Shown: positions 1 through 5,255 of the stretch, piece by piece
Position numbering within the stretch: position 1 is the stretch's first letter
How the letters are laid out: every line of letters begins with the position of its first letter
From: Pseudomonadota bacterium
GTDB lineage: Bacteria; Pseudomonadota; Alphaproteobacteria; Rhizobiales; Rhizobiaceae
Reading direction: 5' to 3'
DNA: 5,255 nucleotides
Assembly (NCBI GenBank): GCA_023387715.1
Contig: JAEWHQ010000140.1
Span: 1-5,255, forward strand
Program-made: the position numbers and the translations under genes
Notes under the pieces: model-generated
Database searches by the model: none
The model's input: the letters and a program-made list of their open reading frames with translations, nothing else
Told to the model about the DNA's origin: nothing

Positions 1-753
1 GGTTATGATGCTCCGTGTGAAAATTCGATTGATGCGGTGGGCAGTCGTGACCATGTGGCGGAGTTTCTGTTTGTAGCTGCAATGTTAGGGGTGACACTCT
101 CGCGATTGGCAGAGGAAGTTTTTCTCTGGTCATCAAAACAATTCAGCTGGGTTGTGCTGAACGACAGTTATACGACCGGCTCTTCTATTATGCCACAAAA
201 GAAAAATGCCGATATTGCGGAACTGACACGCGGTCGCGCAGCACGTCTGATTGCAACACAGAATGCAATGCTGGTTGCACTAAAAGGTTTACCATTCGCC
301 TATAATCGCGATTTGGCAGAAGACAAATGGGCGTGTTTTGAGGCTATAGATACGCTGGAAGCTGTTCTGCCAGCGATGGCGGGAATGATCGAAACTATGG
401 AAGTGAACAAGGCAAGACTTCGTGAGCAATCGATCGAAGGATTTACCCTTGCCACTGAAGTGGCTGATTGGCTGTCAGAGCAGGGTATTCCGTTTAGTGA
501 GGCTCATGAAATTACCGGTGCGTTGGTGCGCTATTGCGAAGAAAAAGCAATCGGCCTTGAAAATCTTGAAAAAGAGGATCTGGCTGTAGTTGACGCCCGT
601 TTGTTACCTGATGTTCTTAAACGTCTTTCGCCTGAAGCTGCTGTGGCAGCGCGAAGCGGCTATGGCGGTACAGCACCACAACGTGTGCTTGAGCAAATCA
701 ACCGGCTTGAAAAACTTGTGCAGGTGCAGCGCGACTGGGCGAGACAGGTTTGA
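1..753 (+). CDS. argH: Argininosuccinate lyase-type enzyme, C-terminal part (5' end outside window)
   Basis: This is the C-terminal 250 residues of an aspartase/fumarase superfamily lyase. The frame is open from base 1 and stops with TGA at 751-753. Family members of this kind are about 460-500 residues, so roughly half is missing on the left; the GTG at 37 is internal, not the start. The superfamily signature GSSIMPQKKN lies at visible residues 60-69 (bases 178-207), with the catalytic serine in the GSS. Other argininosuccinate lyase marks are ENSIDAV near the window start, LKGLPFAYNRDLAEDK in the middle and GGTAP near the C-terminus. Argininosuccinate lyase splits argininosuccinate into arginine and fumarate in the cytoplasm. 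Relatives such as EDDS lyase cleave other N-substituted aspartates. The position beside an importer and two amidohydrolase-fold genes suggests a catabolic paralogue rather than the biosynthetic gene, but that is inference. The residue after KKN is Ala where most family members I recall have Pro. Confidence 0.9.
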   Translation, partial: GYDAPCENSIDAVGSRDHVAEFLFVAAMLGVTLSRLAEEVFLWSSKQFSWVVLNDSYTTGSSIMPQKKNADIAELTRGRAARLIATQNAMLVALKGLPFAYNRDLAEDKWACFEAIDTLEAVLPAMAGMIETMEVNKARLREQSIEGFTLATEVADWLSEQGIPFSEAHEITGALVRYCEEKAIGLENLEKEDLAVVDARLLPDVLKRLSPEAAVAARSGYGGTAPQRVLEQINRLEKLVQVQRDWARQV

Positions 754-784
754 TTGGTTATTTAACTAATATTTTGGAACACAT

Positions 785-841
785 GAGCAATCTGCTTGGT
801 AATTTAAAGCTAATGCTTTGATTTCAATCAGATTGTTGCTC
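785..841. promoter_or_regulatory. Imperfect inverted repeats in the gap before the importer genes
   Basis: The gap 754-894 has no gene. Its main structure is an outer arm pair 785-794 (GAGCAATCTG) with 829-841 (CAGATTGTTGCTC), which pair apart from a three-base bulge. Inside it is a small stem, AAAGC 806-810 with GCTTT 815-819, around a TAAT loop, extendable by a wobble and one A-T pair. Overlapping short palindromes lie at 819-830 (TGATT-TC-AATCA) and 825-835 (CAATC-A-GATTG). The stems are AT-rich and no U-tract follows directly, so an intrinsic terminator is unlikely. An operator or structured leader for the importer operon is possible. I found no well-spaced -35/-10 pair, so a promoter here is assumed only because the gap is large. 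Confidence 0.35.
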
Positions 842-894
842 GATTGAATTTTATTGTCGGGTATGAGTTCTAAACATCGAAGGGTCATAAAATT

Positions 895-1740
895 ATGACT
901 GATAATGTCTATCAGATTAGTCACTTGGTGCATGTGCCGCGCCGCCATTATGGGCGAATGATAACAGCCGCTTTAGTGCTTGTGGCGCTTGCCGCCATCA
1001 TTCATGCATTTGTAGTTGGTCAGATTGAATGGGATTATGTCGGTGAATTTCTCACCGTGCCAGCAATTATGACTGGGTTGATCAATACGATTATCATGTC
1101 CATTTTGGCCATGGCATTAGGTATTACGCTGGGTGTTCTGTTCGCTGTTATGCGCTTGTCAGACAATCCGGTTCTATCTTATGTCTCCATTGGCTATGTT
1201 TGGTTTTTTCGTGCTGTTCCAGCTATCTTGCAGCTGTTGCTATGGTTCAATCTTGCACTTGTTTTCCCAACTATCAGCATTCCCGGCGTGTTTTCGTTTC
1301 AAACCGTAGATATCATGACGCCTTTTGTGGCGACGCTTCTTGGTTTGGGGATTCAGCAAGGTGCTTTTACGGCTGAAGTTGTGCGTGCTGGTCTTTTATC
1401 CGTTGATAAAGGGCAATATGAGGCTGCACAAACAATTGGTATGACACGCATTAAATTATTACGCCGGATTATCATGCCACAGGCAATGCGTGTGATTGTG
1501 CCACCGGTTGGCAATGAATTTATCGGGATGGTGAAGCTGACGTCACTGGCCAGTGTTATTCAATATGCAGAAATTCTCCATAGCGCACAAAATATCTATT
1601 ACGCCAATTCCCGTGTGGTGGAACTGCTGATTGTTGCAGCCTTCTGGTATCTCATTCTGGTTACCATTCTGAGCCTGATACAAGGTCGAATTGAGAAATA
1701 TTTCTCCAAAGGCGTCTTGCCTGCCGGCGAGACAAAATAG
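895..1740 (+). CDS. Polar amino acid ABC transporter permease (HisM/GlnP type)
   Basis: This 281-residue inner-membrane protein forms the channel of an amino acid importer. Hydrophobic segments lie at about residues 22-43, 57-86, 97-125, 143-157 and 242-263. The motif [16 protein letters not shown] at 103-118 corresponds to the conserved RGTPLLVQ-like region of this permease family, here with RAVP. The cytoplasmic EAA loop that docks on the ATPase is clear at 176-197, starting EAAQTIG and ending IIMPQA. The length is slightly above the usual 220-250 residues because of an N-terminal extension of about 20 residues before the first membrane segment. The ATG at 895 has GAAGGG at 879-884, ten bases upstream. 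Only one permease gene is present, so a homodimer is expected. The ATPase gene follows after 10 bases, so the two are co-transcribed. Substrate class comes from the family; the exact solute is not known. Confidence 0.93.
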   Translation: MTDNVYQISHLVHVPRRHYGRMITAALVLVALAAIIHAFVVGQIEWDYVGEFLTVPAIMTGLINTIIMSILAMALGITLGVLFAVMRLSDNPVLSYVSIGYVWFFRAVPAILQLLLWFNLALVFPTISIPGVFSFQTVDIMTPFVATLLGLGIQQGAFTAEVVRAGLLSVDKGQYEAAQTIGMTRIKLLRRIIMPQAMRVIVPPVGNEFIGMVKLTSLASVIQYAEILHSAQNIYYANSRVVELLIVAAFWYLILVTILSLIQGRIEKYFSKGVLPAGETK

Positions 1741-1744
1741 GAGA
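1739..1744 (+). promoter_or_regulatory. Shine-Dalgarno AGGAGA that sets the ATPase start
   Basis: AGGAGA overlaps the permease stop codon TAG (1738-1740) and ends six bases before the ATG at 1751. This strong, well-spaced site supports the 1751 start over an in-frame TTG at 1691, which would place 20 unrelated residues inside the permease gene. The overlap of site and stop codon suggests translational coupling of permease and ATPase. Confidence 0.8.
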
Positions 1745-1750
1745 TATCAT

Positions 1751-2557
1751 ATGATAAACATACTTAACTCCAGAGATGATCTTAACAATGAGGCACCGCT
1801 GGTGGTTGCCGCTGATGTTCGTAAAAAATTCGGCACATTAGAGGTGCTGAAAGGCATCAATGTTCAGATTAGTAAAGGTGAAGTTCTCTGTATTATCGGG
1901 CCTTCTGGTTCAGGTAAAAGTACTTTTTTGCGCTGTATAAATCAGCTTGAACATATGGATGGCGGGGCAATCTGGGTAGATGGCGAGCTCATCGGTTATC
2001 GGAGAGAAGGTAATTATCTCCATGAGTTGACAGACGCTGAAATTGCGCGTCAACGCCGTTCCATCGGTATGGTGTTCCAGCGGTTTAATCTTTTTCCGCA
2101 TTTGACCGTGACTGAAAATATCACGGAAGGCCCGATTTATGTTTTGGGACAAAATGCGAATGCAGCCAGAAAACATGCGCATGAATTGTTAGAACGTGTT
2201 GGCCTTTACGATAAGCGCAATGCCTATCCGGCACAATTGTCGGGCGGTCAGCAGCAGCGTGTAGCGATTGCCCGTGCATTGGCAATGAAACCTACGCTTT
2301 TATTATTTGATGAGCCAACATCAGCGCTGGATCCTGAGCTTGTCGGTGAAGTGCTGCGTGTCATGAGCGATCTGGCAACAAGTGGCATGACAATGGTTGT
2401 CGTGACACACGAATTGGGTTTTGCCCGTGAAGTGGCCGATCGTGTGGCTTTCATGGATCAAGGTGAGCTCATTGAAATAGGTACGCCTGAACAGGTGCTG
2501 ACGAATCCGCAACATCCACGCACGCAGAATTTTATCAAAGCCGTGCATAAAAAATAA
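1751..2557 (+). CDS. Polar amino acid ABC transporter ATP-binding protein (HisP/GlnQ type)
   Basis: This 268-residue cytoplasmic ATPase powers the importer. All nucleotide-binding motifs are intact and in order: Walker [10 protein letters not shown] at 50-58, Q-loop glutamine at 110 ([12 protein letters not shown]), ABC signature LSGGQQQR at 163-170, Walker B LLLFDE at 183-188, D-loop SALDPE at 191-196 and switch histidine 220. The FNLFPH stretch after the Q-loop and the ending at [11 protein letters not shown] are typical of the polar amino acid uptake subfamily. A segment of about 20 charged residues (82-103) sits between the first beta sheet and the Q-loop; I recall a similar segment in related alphaproteobacterial transport ATPases. 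The protein is about 20 residues longer at the N-terminus than HisP-like cores. It lies between the permease (10-base gap) and the binding-protein gene (30-base gap) and should act as a dimer under the permease pair. Confidence 0.95.
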   Translation: MINILNSRDDLNNEAPLVVAADVRKKFGTLEVLKGINVQISKGEVLCIIGPSGSGKSTFLRCINQLEHMDGGAIWVDGELIGYRREGNYLHELTDAEIARQRRSIGMVFQRFNLFPHLTVTENITEGPIYVLGQNANAARKHAHELLERVGLYDKRNAYPAQLSGGQQQRVAIARALAMKPTLLLFDEPTSALDPELVGEVLRVMSDLATSGMTMVVVTHELGFAREVADRVAFMDQGELIEIGTPEQVLTNPQHPRTQNFIKAVHKK

Positions 2558-2587
2558 CCAACTGAAAGCTGAAACAGGGGAAAGCAA

Positions 2588-3430
2588 ATGAAGCTGAATA
2601 AAATTGTATTATCTGCATTGGCACTTGCAGCAGCCGGCAGCACTGCCTTGGCACAAGATTTGCCAGAACGCATTACAGCCAAAAAAGAACTGACGATTGC
2701 AGTTGTACCAAATTATCCGCCACTTGAATTTAAAGACCCGAAAACTGCTACATTAACCGGTCTTGATATTGATCTGGGCAATGCGCTTGGCAAAAAGCTG
2801 GGCGTTGCGGTGAAATGGGAAGAAATCAGCTTTGAGCAGCTGGTCAGTGCATTGAATACCGGCCGCGCTGATATGATTATCAGTGGTATGAGCGACTTGC
2901 CAGGACGGCGTGAGACACTTGATTTTATCGACTATCTTGCATCTGGTGCGCAGTTCTACACTGGTGCTGATCGTAAAGAGATTTACAAAACTCCGGAAGA
3001 CCTTTGTGGTAAAACTGTTGGTGCCAGCCGCCGTACTTCTTTCCCGAATGAAATGGAAAAGTGGAGCAAAGAAGTTTGCGAGAAAAACGGAAAGCCGGGT
3101 CTTAAGATCGTTGGCACGGAAGGCTCCGCAGATGCACGCACACAGCTTCGTCAAAAGCGTCTTGATGCGGCGGTTCAGGGAAGTGAAACCTTGCCATATC
3201 TGATGAATATGGAGCCTGACATGTTCCATATTATCGGCGAGCCGTTCACGACAGTGCATCAAGGTATTGCTGTCACGAAGAAAGACACGCAACTCAGAGA
3301 TGCTTTGGCACAGGCAATGAAGGGCATTATTGAGGATGGTTCATATGATGAAGTTCTCAAAAAATGGGATTTGCAATCGGCTGGTTTGAAGGAAGTGATG
3401 ATTAACGAGCAGCCAGTACAGGCTCAATAA
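2588..3430 (+). CDS. Periplasmic amino acid-type substrate-binding protein (SBP_bac_3 family)
   Basis: This 280-residue secreted receptor captures the solute for the ABC importer. A Sec signal peptide covers residues 1-22 (basic MKLNK, a hydrophobic core, then ALA before Gln23), leaving a mature protein of about 258 residues, normal for the family. The mature part opens with ELTIAVVPNYPPLEF and contains GLDIDLGNALGKKLG, both typical of cluster 3 amino acid receptors. Arg107 in SDLPGRR aligns without gaps to the carboxylate-binding Arg of HisJ and GlnH. The aspartate that normally holds the alpha-amino group (LQD in HisJ, LHD in GlnH) is Gly198 here (AVQGSE), and the acid near the N-terminus is Val40. 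Cys140 and Cys164 are the only two cysteines and could form a disulfide. AGGGGA at 2576-2581, six bases before the ATG, fixes the start. The ligand probably has a carboxylate but not a free alpha-amine (inference). Confidence 0.93.
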   Translation: MKLNKIVLSALALAAAGSTALAQDLPERITAKKELTIAVVPNYPPLEFKDPKTATLTGLDIDLGNALGKKLGVAVKWEEISFEQLVSALNTGRADMIISGMSDLPGRRETLDFIDYLASGAQFYTGADRKEIYKTPEDLCGKTVGASRRTSFPNEMEKWSKEVCEKNGKPGLKIVGTEGSADARTQLRQKRLDAAVQGSETLPYLMNMEPDMFHIIGEPFTTVHQGIAVTKKDTQLRDALAQAMKGIIEDGSYDEVLKKWDLQSAGLKEVMINEQPVQAQ

Positions 3431-3450
3431 TTCGCACTCCAAACTGATTA

Positions 3451-3486
3451 TGCGGAGTGGTTTGCTGTTGCATTAACCGCTCCGCA
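3451..3486 (+). promoter_or_regulatory. Strong intercistronic stem-loop after the binding-protein gene
   Basis: Bases 3451-3462 (TGCGGAGTGGTT) pair with 3475-3486 (AACCGCTCCGCA) over 12 base pairs, with one G-U wobble at 3458/3479. The loop can close further through TGC 3463-3465 with GCA 3470-3472 around TGTT. No T-run follows on either strand, so it is not a standard intrinsic terminator. Hairpins just after binding-protein genes in importer operons often protect the upstream mRNA and raise receptor level over downstream genes. That role fits here but is inferred. Confidence 0.6.
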
Positions 3487-3499
3487 AATGACCGGCGGA
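3481..3499 (+). promoter_or_regulatory. Shine-Dalgarno region of the first CE4 gene with a possible sequestering stem
   Basis: GGCGGA at 3494-3499 is the best ribosome-binding match for the ATG at 3508, eight bases downstream; it is imperfect. TCCGC at 3481-3485 is an exact complement of GCGGA at 3495-3499 with a nine-base loop, so it could mask the site. The same TCCGC forms part of the 3' arm of the larger stem-loop 3451-3486, so the two structures cannot coexist. Confidence 0.4.
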
Positions 3500-3507
3500 C
3501 ACATAGC

Positions 3508-4419
3508 ATGAATAATGATGTTTTAGCAGTGCGAGGGTTAACGTCACGCACTGACAGGAAAAACTCGTCTTTAATTTGGCCAGCAGATAAACGTTCTGCG
3601 GTGGCTCTTGCGTTTGATCTGGACGGGCCGACCGGCAGTGCCATGCTTGATGGAAGCCTGACGCGTAACATGCGCTACTTCACGGAAGGTGCTTATGAAC
3701 TATGGCGTGTTTTACCGCGTCTTTTAAACTTGCTGGCTGAGTATGATCTTGTCGCTACATTTTTTACTCCAACATGGGTGGTGGAGCATTGGCCGGAACG
3801 CTGCGAATTAATCATTAAAGCAGGGCATGAAATGGCCTATCACGGCCACAGACACGAAGTTTTTGTTGATTGTTCTGACGATGAACAAATTGCAATCATG
3901 CAGCATTCAGCTGAGGTTTTTAAAACGCGTCTTGGTGTGCAGCCTGTTGGGTTCCGCACGCCAACTGGTGATTGGGGAGCCAATACAGCACAGCTTTTGA
4001 AAAAGGCAGGTGTGCTTTACTCAAGTTCGATGCGTGGTGATGACCGGCCATATTTTCACACTGCGGAAGCAGGAGAAATTGGACTGGTGGAAATCCCAGG
4101 GCGCGGTGATCTCGATGATTATGCATCATTGGCATATTTCGAGGAGCCGGATTATCCGACAGGCTTGGACAGAATACCCGACTTTCGCAGAGTTGAAGCA
4201 AACTGGTGTGCGGAATTTGAGGGATTTCATCGTGAGGGTCTGTGTTGGACTACAATTTTGCATCCTAAAGTTTGTGGTAAACCGGGTCGATTGACTGTTC
4301 TTGACACTCTTTTCAAAACTATCCGCACGCATGATGATGTTTGGATTGCCCGTTGTGATGAGGTTGCACATTGGTGGATTAAACAATATGCGGATCGTTC
4401 AACGGTGGTGCCGTCATGA
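3508..4419 (+). CDS. Cytoplasmic polysaccharide deacetylase-fold amidohydrolase (CE4, PuuE/HpPgdA-like)
   Basis: This 303-residue protein has the NodB/CE4 fold, whose members hydrolyse amide or imide C-N bonds. There is no signal peptide or membrane segment, so it acts in the cytoplasm, which argues against cell-wall deacetylation. Visible motifs are FDLDG at 36-40 (D-x-D, candidate base and metal ligand), HGHRH at 112-116 (H112 and H116 as the HxxxH metal pair), GFRTP at 148-152 (motif 3 arginine), GDDRPYF at 177-183, and LHPKVCGKPGR at 251-261 with the conserved His252. This pattern resembles the branch containing cyclic imide hydrolase, PuuE allantoinase and HpPgdA. All expected catalytic residues are present, so it should be active; the substrate is unknown. 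The ATG at 3508 was chosen; an in-frame GTG at 3457 lies inside the stem-loop and adds 17 non-homologous residues. Its stop overlaps the next start (ATGA, 4416-4419), so the two proteins are probably made in equal amounts. Confidence 0.85.
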   Translation: MNNDVLAVRGLTSRTDRKNSSLIWPADKRSAVALAFDLDGPTGSAMLDGSLTRNMRYFTEGAYELWRVLPRLLNLLAEYDLVATFFTPTWVVEHWPERCELIIKAGHEMAYHGHRHEVFVDCSDDEQIAIMQHSAEVFKTRLGVQPVGFRTPTGDWGANTAQLLKKAGVLYSSSMRGDDRPYFHTAEAGEIGLVEIPGRGDLDDYASLAYFEEPDYPTGLDRIPDFRRVEANWCAEFEGFHREGLCWTTILHPKVCGKPGRLTVLDTLFKTIRTHDDVWIARCDEVAHWWIKQYADRSTVVPS

Positions 4420-5255
4420 GCAATTCACCTTTGTTTATCTGGCCTGAAAATAAGTCTTGTTCTGTTGCTATTACTGTTTTGTTTGACGACGGTCTTGATG
4501 CTGTTGCGCGTAATACTGCTCTTGAAGGACGTGAAAAAAGCCGCTCTATCTGGGATTATGGTGCGCGCCGTGGTGTCCGGCGTCTGCTTGATCTGTTTGA
4601 AGATTTATCTTTGCCCACAACATGGTTTATCCCCGGTGCGGTTGTTAAAAAACACCGTGCTATTGCCTTGGAAATTGCGCAGAGAGGGCATGAAATAGCG
4701 GGTCGTGGTGTTAATTTTGAAGATTTCTCGAACCTGACTGACGATGCGTGCCGTGAAATTTTAAAGTCAACATCCGGTATTATTGAAGAGGTGACAGGGC
4801 AGAAACCACGTGGTTTTCGTCTGCCGCAAGGCATATGGCCACGACACTTTGATAACCTTTTAATGGAAACAGGATTTGAGTGGGCAGCAACATTAAACGG
4901 CGATGATGTGCCCTATCAACATCACTCTAAGCTGGTTCAGATACCTGTTCATCTGGAATTGGAAGACCGGCCATATTTTCAATTTTGTTTTGCACCAGCT
5001 GTTCCAAAAGGTTTGGGGCGTATCGCGTCCTATGATGGCGTTTTACATAATTGGATAGCCGAGTTTAACGCTTATCGCCGTTATGGCCTTTGCTATGTGT
5101 TGCAAGTGCGCCCAGAGATGATTGCCACACCGGGGCGTATTTTCATTTTAGAGCAATTGCTACAGCACATACTTCAATATGATGATGTCTGGCTTGCGAC
5201 TGGCAGTCAGATTGCGACTTGGACGAGAAATCAGAAGATTTCTCTAGATCCTAAA
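4416..5255 (+). CDS. Second CE4-fold paralogue lacking the metal-binding histidines (3' end outside window)
   Basis: An open frame runs from ATG 4416 to the window edge without a stop, giving 280 residues. By comparison with its neighbour only a few C-terminal residues are likely missing. It shares the start motif IWP (8-10), GHE at 91-93, GFRLP at 133-137, GDDVPY at 162-167, RRYGLC at 221-226, TPGR at 238-241 and DDVW at 256-259. Over the gap-free stretch 176-270 (residues 196-290 of the neighbour) I counted 34 identities in 95 by hand. The key difference is catalytic: the HGHRH of the neighbour is RGVNF here (97-101), and the motif 5 histidine is Arg232. An Asp pair remains in LFDDG (22-26), and the motif 3 arginine is kept (R135). 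It is probably a pseudoenzyme partner of the upstream protein, though metal-independent catalysis is possible. No signal peptide is seen. Translation is coupled through the ATGA overlap; a weak GGTGG lies at 4404-4408. Confidence 0.85.
   Translation, partial: MSNSPLFIWPENKSCSVAITVLFDDGLDAVARNTALEGREKSRSIWDYGARRGVRRLLDLFEDLSLPTTWFIPGAVVKKHRAIALEIAQRGHEIAGRGVNFEDFSNLTDDACREILKSTSGIIEEVTGQKPRGFRLPQGIWPRHFDNLLMETGFEWAATLNGDDVPYQHHSKLVQIPVHLELEDRPYFQFCFAPAVPKGLGRIASYDGVLHNWIAEFNAYRRYGLCYVLQVRPEMIATPGRIFILEQLLQHILQYDDVWLATGSQIATWTRNQKISLDPK

Noticed and set aside
785..841. Intrinsic terminator for the lyase gene
   Set aside because: The stems are AT-rich and bulged, the loop is long, and no U-tract follows immediately.
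766..948. Minus-strand open frame of 60 codons across the gap before the permease
   Set aside because: There is no ribosome site upstream of its start, it overlaps the permease start, and the product has no recognisable features.
1691..1750. In-frame TTG extension of the ATPase gene into the permease gene
   Set aside because: The strong AGGAGA at 1739-1744 points to ATG 1751, and the extra 20 residues resemble nothing in the ATPase family.
2753..3292. Minus-strand open frame of 179 codons inside the binding-protein gene
   Set aside because: It lies wholly inside a well-supported gene on the other strand and its translation looks like an antisense shadow.
3457..3507. GTG start 17 codons upstream for the first CE4 gene
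   Set aside because: It lies within the 5' arm of a strong stem-loop, has no usable ribosome site, and the added residues are not typical of the family.
3508..4419. Peptidoglycan or chitooligosaccharide (NodB) deacetylase
   Set aside because: There is no export signal, and the D-x-D and HGHRH pattern plus the importer and lyase context fit a small-molecule amidohydrolase better.
4465..4698. Plus-strand open frame of 77 codons
   Set aside because: It is out of frame with the second CE4 paralogue, whose frame runs open from 4416 to the end and shows clear homology.
4416..5255. Calling the second CE4 copy a pseudogene
   Set aside because: The frame is intact over 280 codons, scaffold motifs are kept and the start is coupled to the previous stop; only the catalytic histidines are changed.

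Overview
The window reads as one plus-strand gene cluster from a proteobacterium. I lean towards a Hyphomicrobiales or Brucellaceae-type alphaproteobacterium with moderate GC (about half by eye, AT-richer towards the right end). That placement rests on the general look of the transporter proteins and is only weakly supported. I saw no tRNA, rRNA, insertion sequence, CRISPR array or origin.

Layout, left to right. (1) Positions 1-753 hold the C-terminal half of an argininosuccinate lyase-type protein, cut by the window edge. (2) A 141-base gap (754-894) contains imperfect inverted repeats but no convincing terminator or sigma-70 promoter. (3) A complete polar amino acid ABC importer follows, as permease (895-1740), ATPase (1751-2557) and periplasmic binding protein (2588-3430), with 10- and 30-base gaps. 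(4) A 77-base gap (3431-3507) contains a 12-bp stem-loop and two competing stems. (5) Two tandem cytoplasmic polysaccharide-deacetylase-fold (CE4/NodB/PuuE-like) paralogues follow, at 3508-4419 and 4416 to the window end. They are joined by an ATGA overlap. The second has no stop codon inside the window.

The set looks like an uptake-and-breakdown pathway for a small carboxylated nitrogen compound. The binding protein keeps the arginine that grips an alpha-carboxylate but lacks the usual aspartate that grips the alpha-amino group. The first CE4 protein has no signal peptide and keeps the metal ligands. It resembles the branch containing cyclic imide hydrolases, PuuE allantoinase and HpPgdA more than secreted chitin or peptidoglycan deacetylases. 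The lyase belongs to a superfamily that cleaves N-substituted aspartates to fumarate plus an amine. An inferred scheme is import, ring or amide opening by the CE4 pair, then beta-elimination by the lyase. The substrate is not known.

The most unusual point is the CE4 pair itself. The second paralogue aligns well with the first but has lost both histidines of the HxxxH metal motif and the later conserved histidine. It may be a non-catalytic partner, or an enzyme with metal-independent chemistry.
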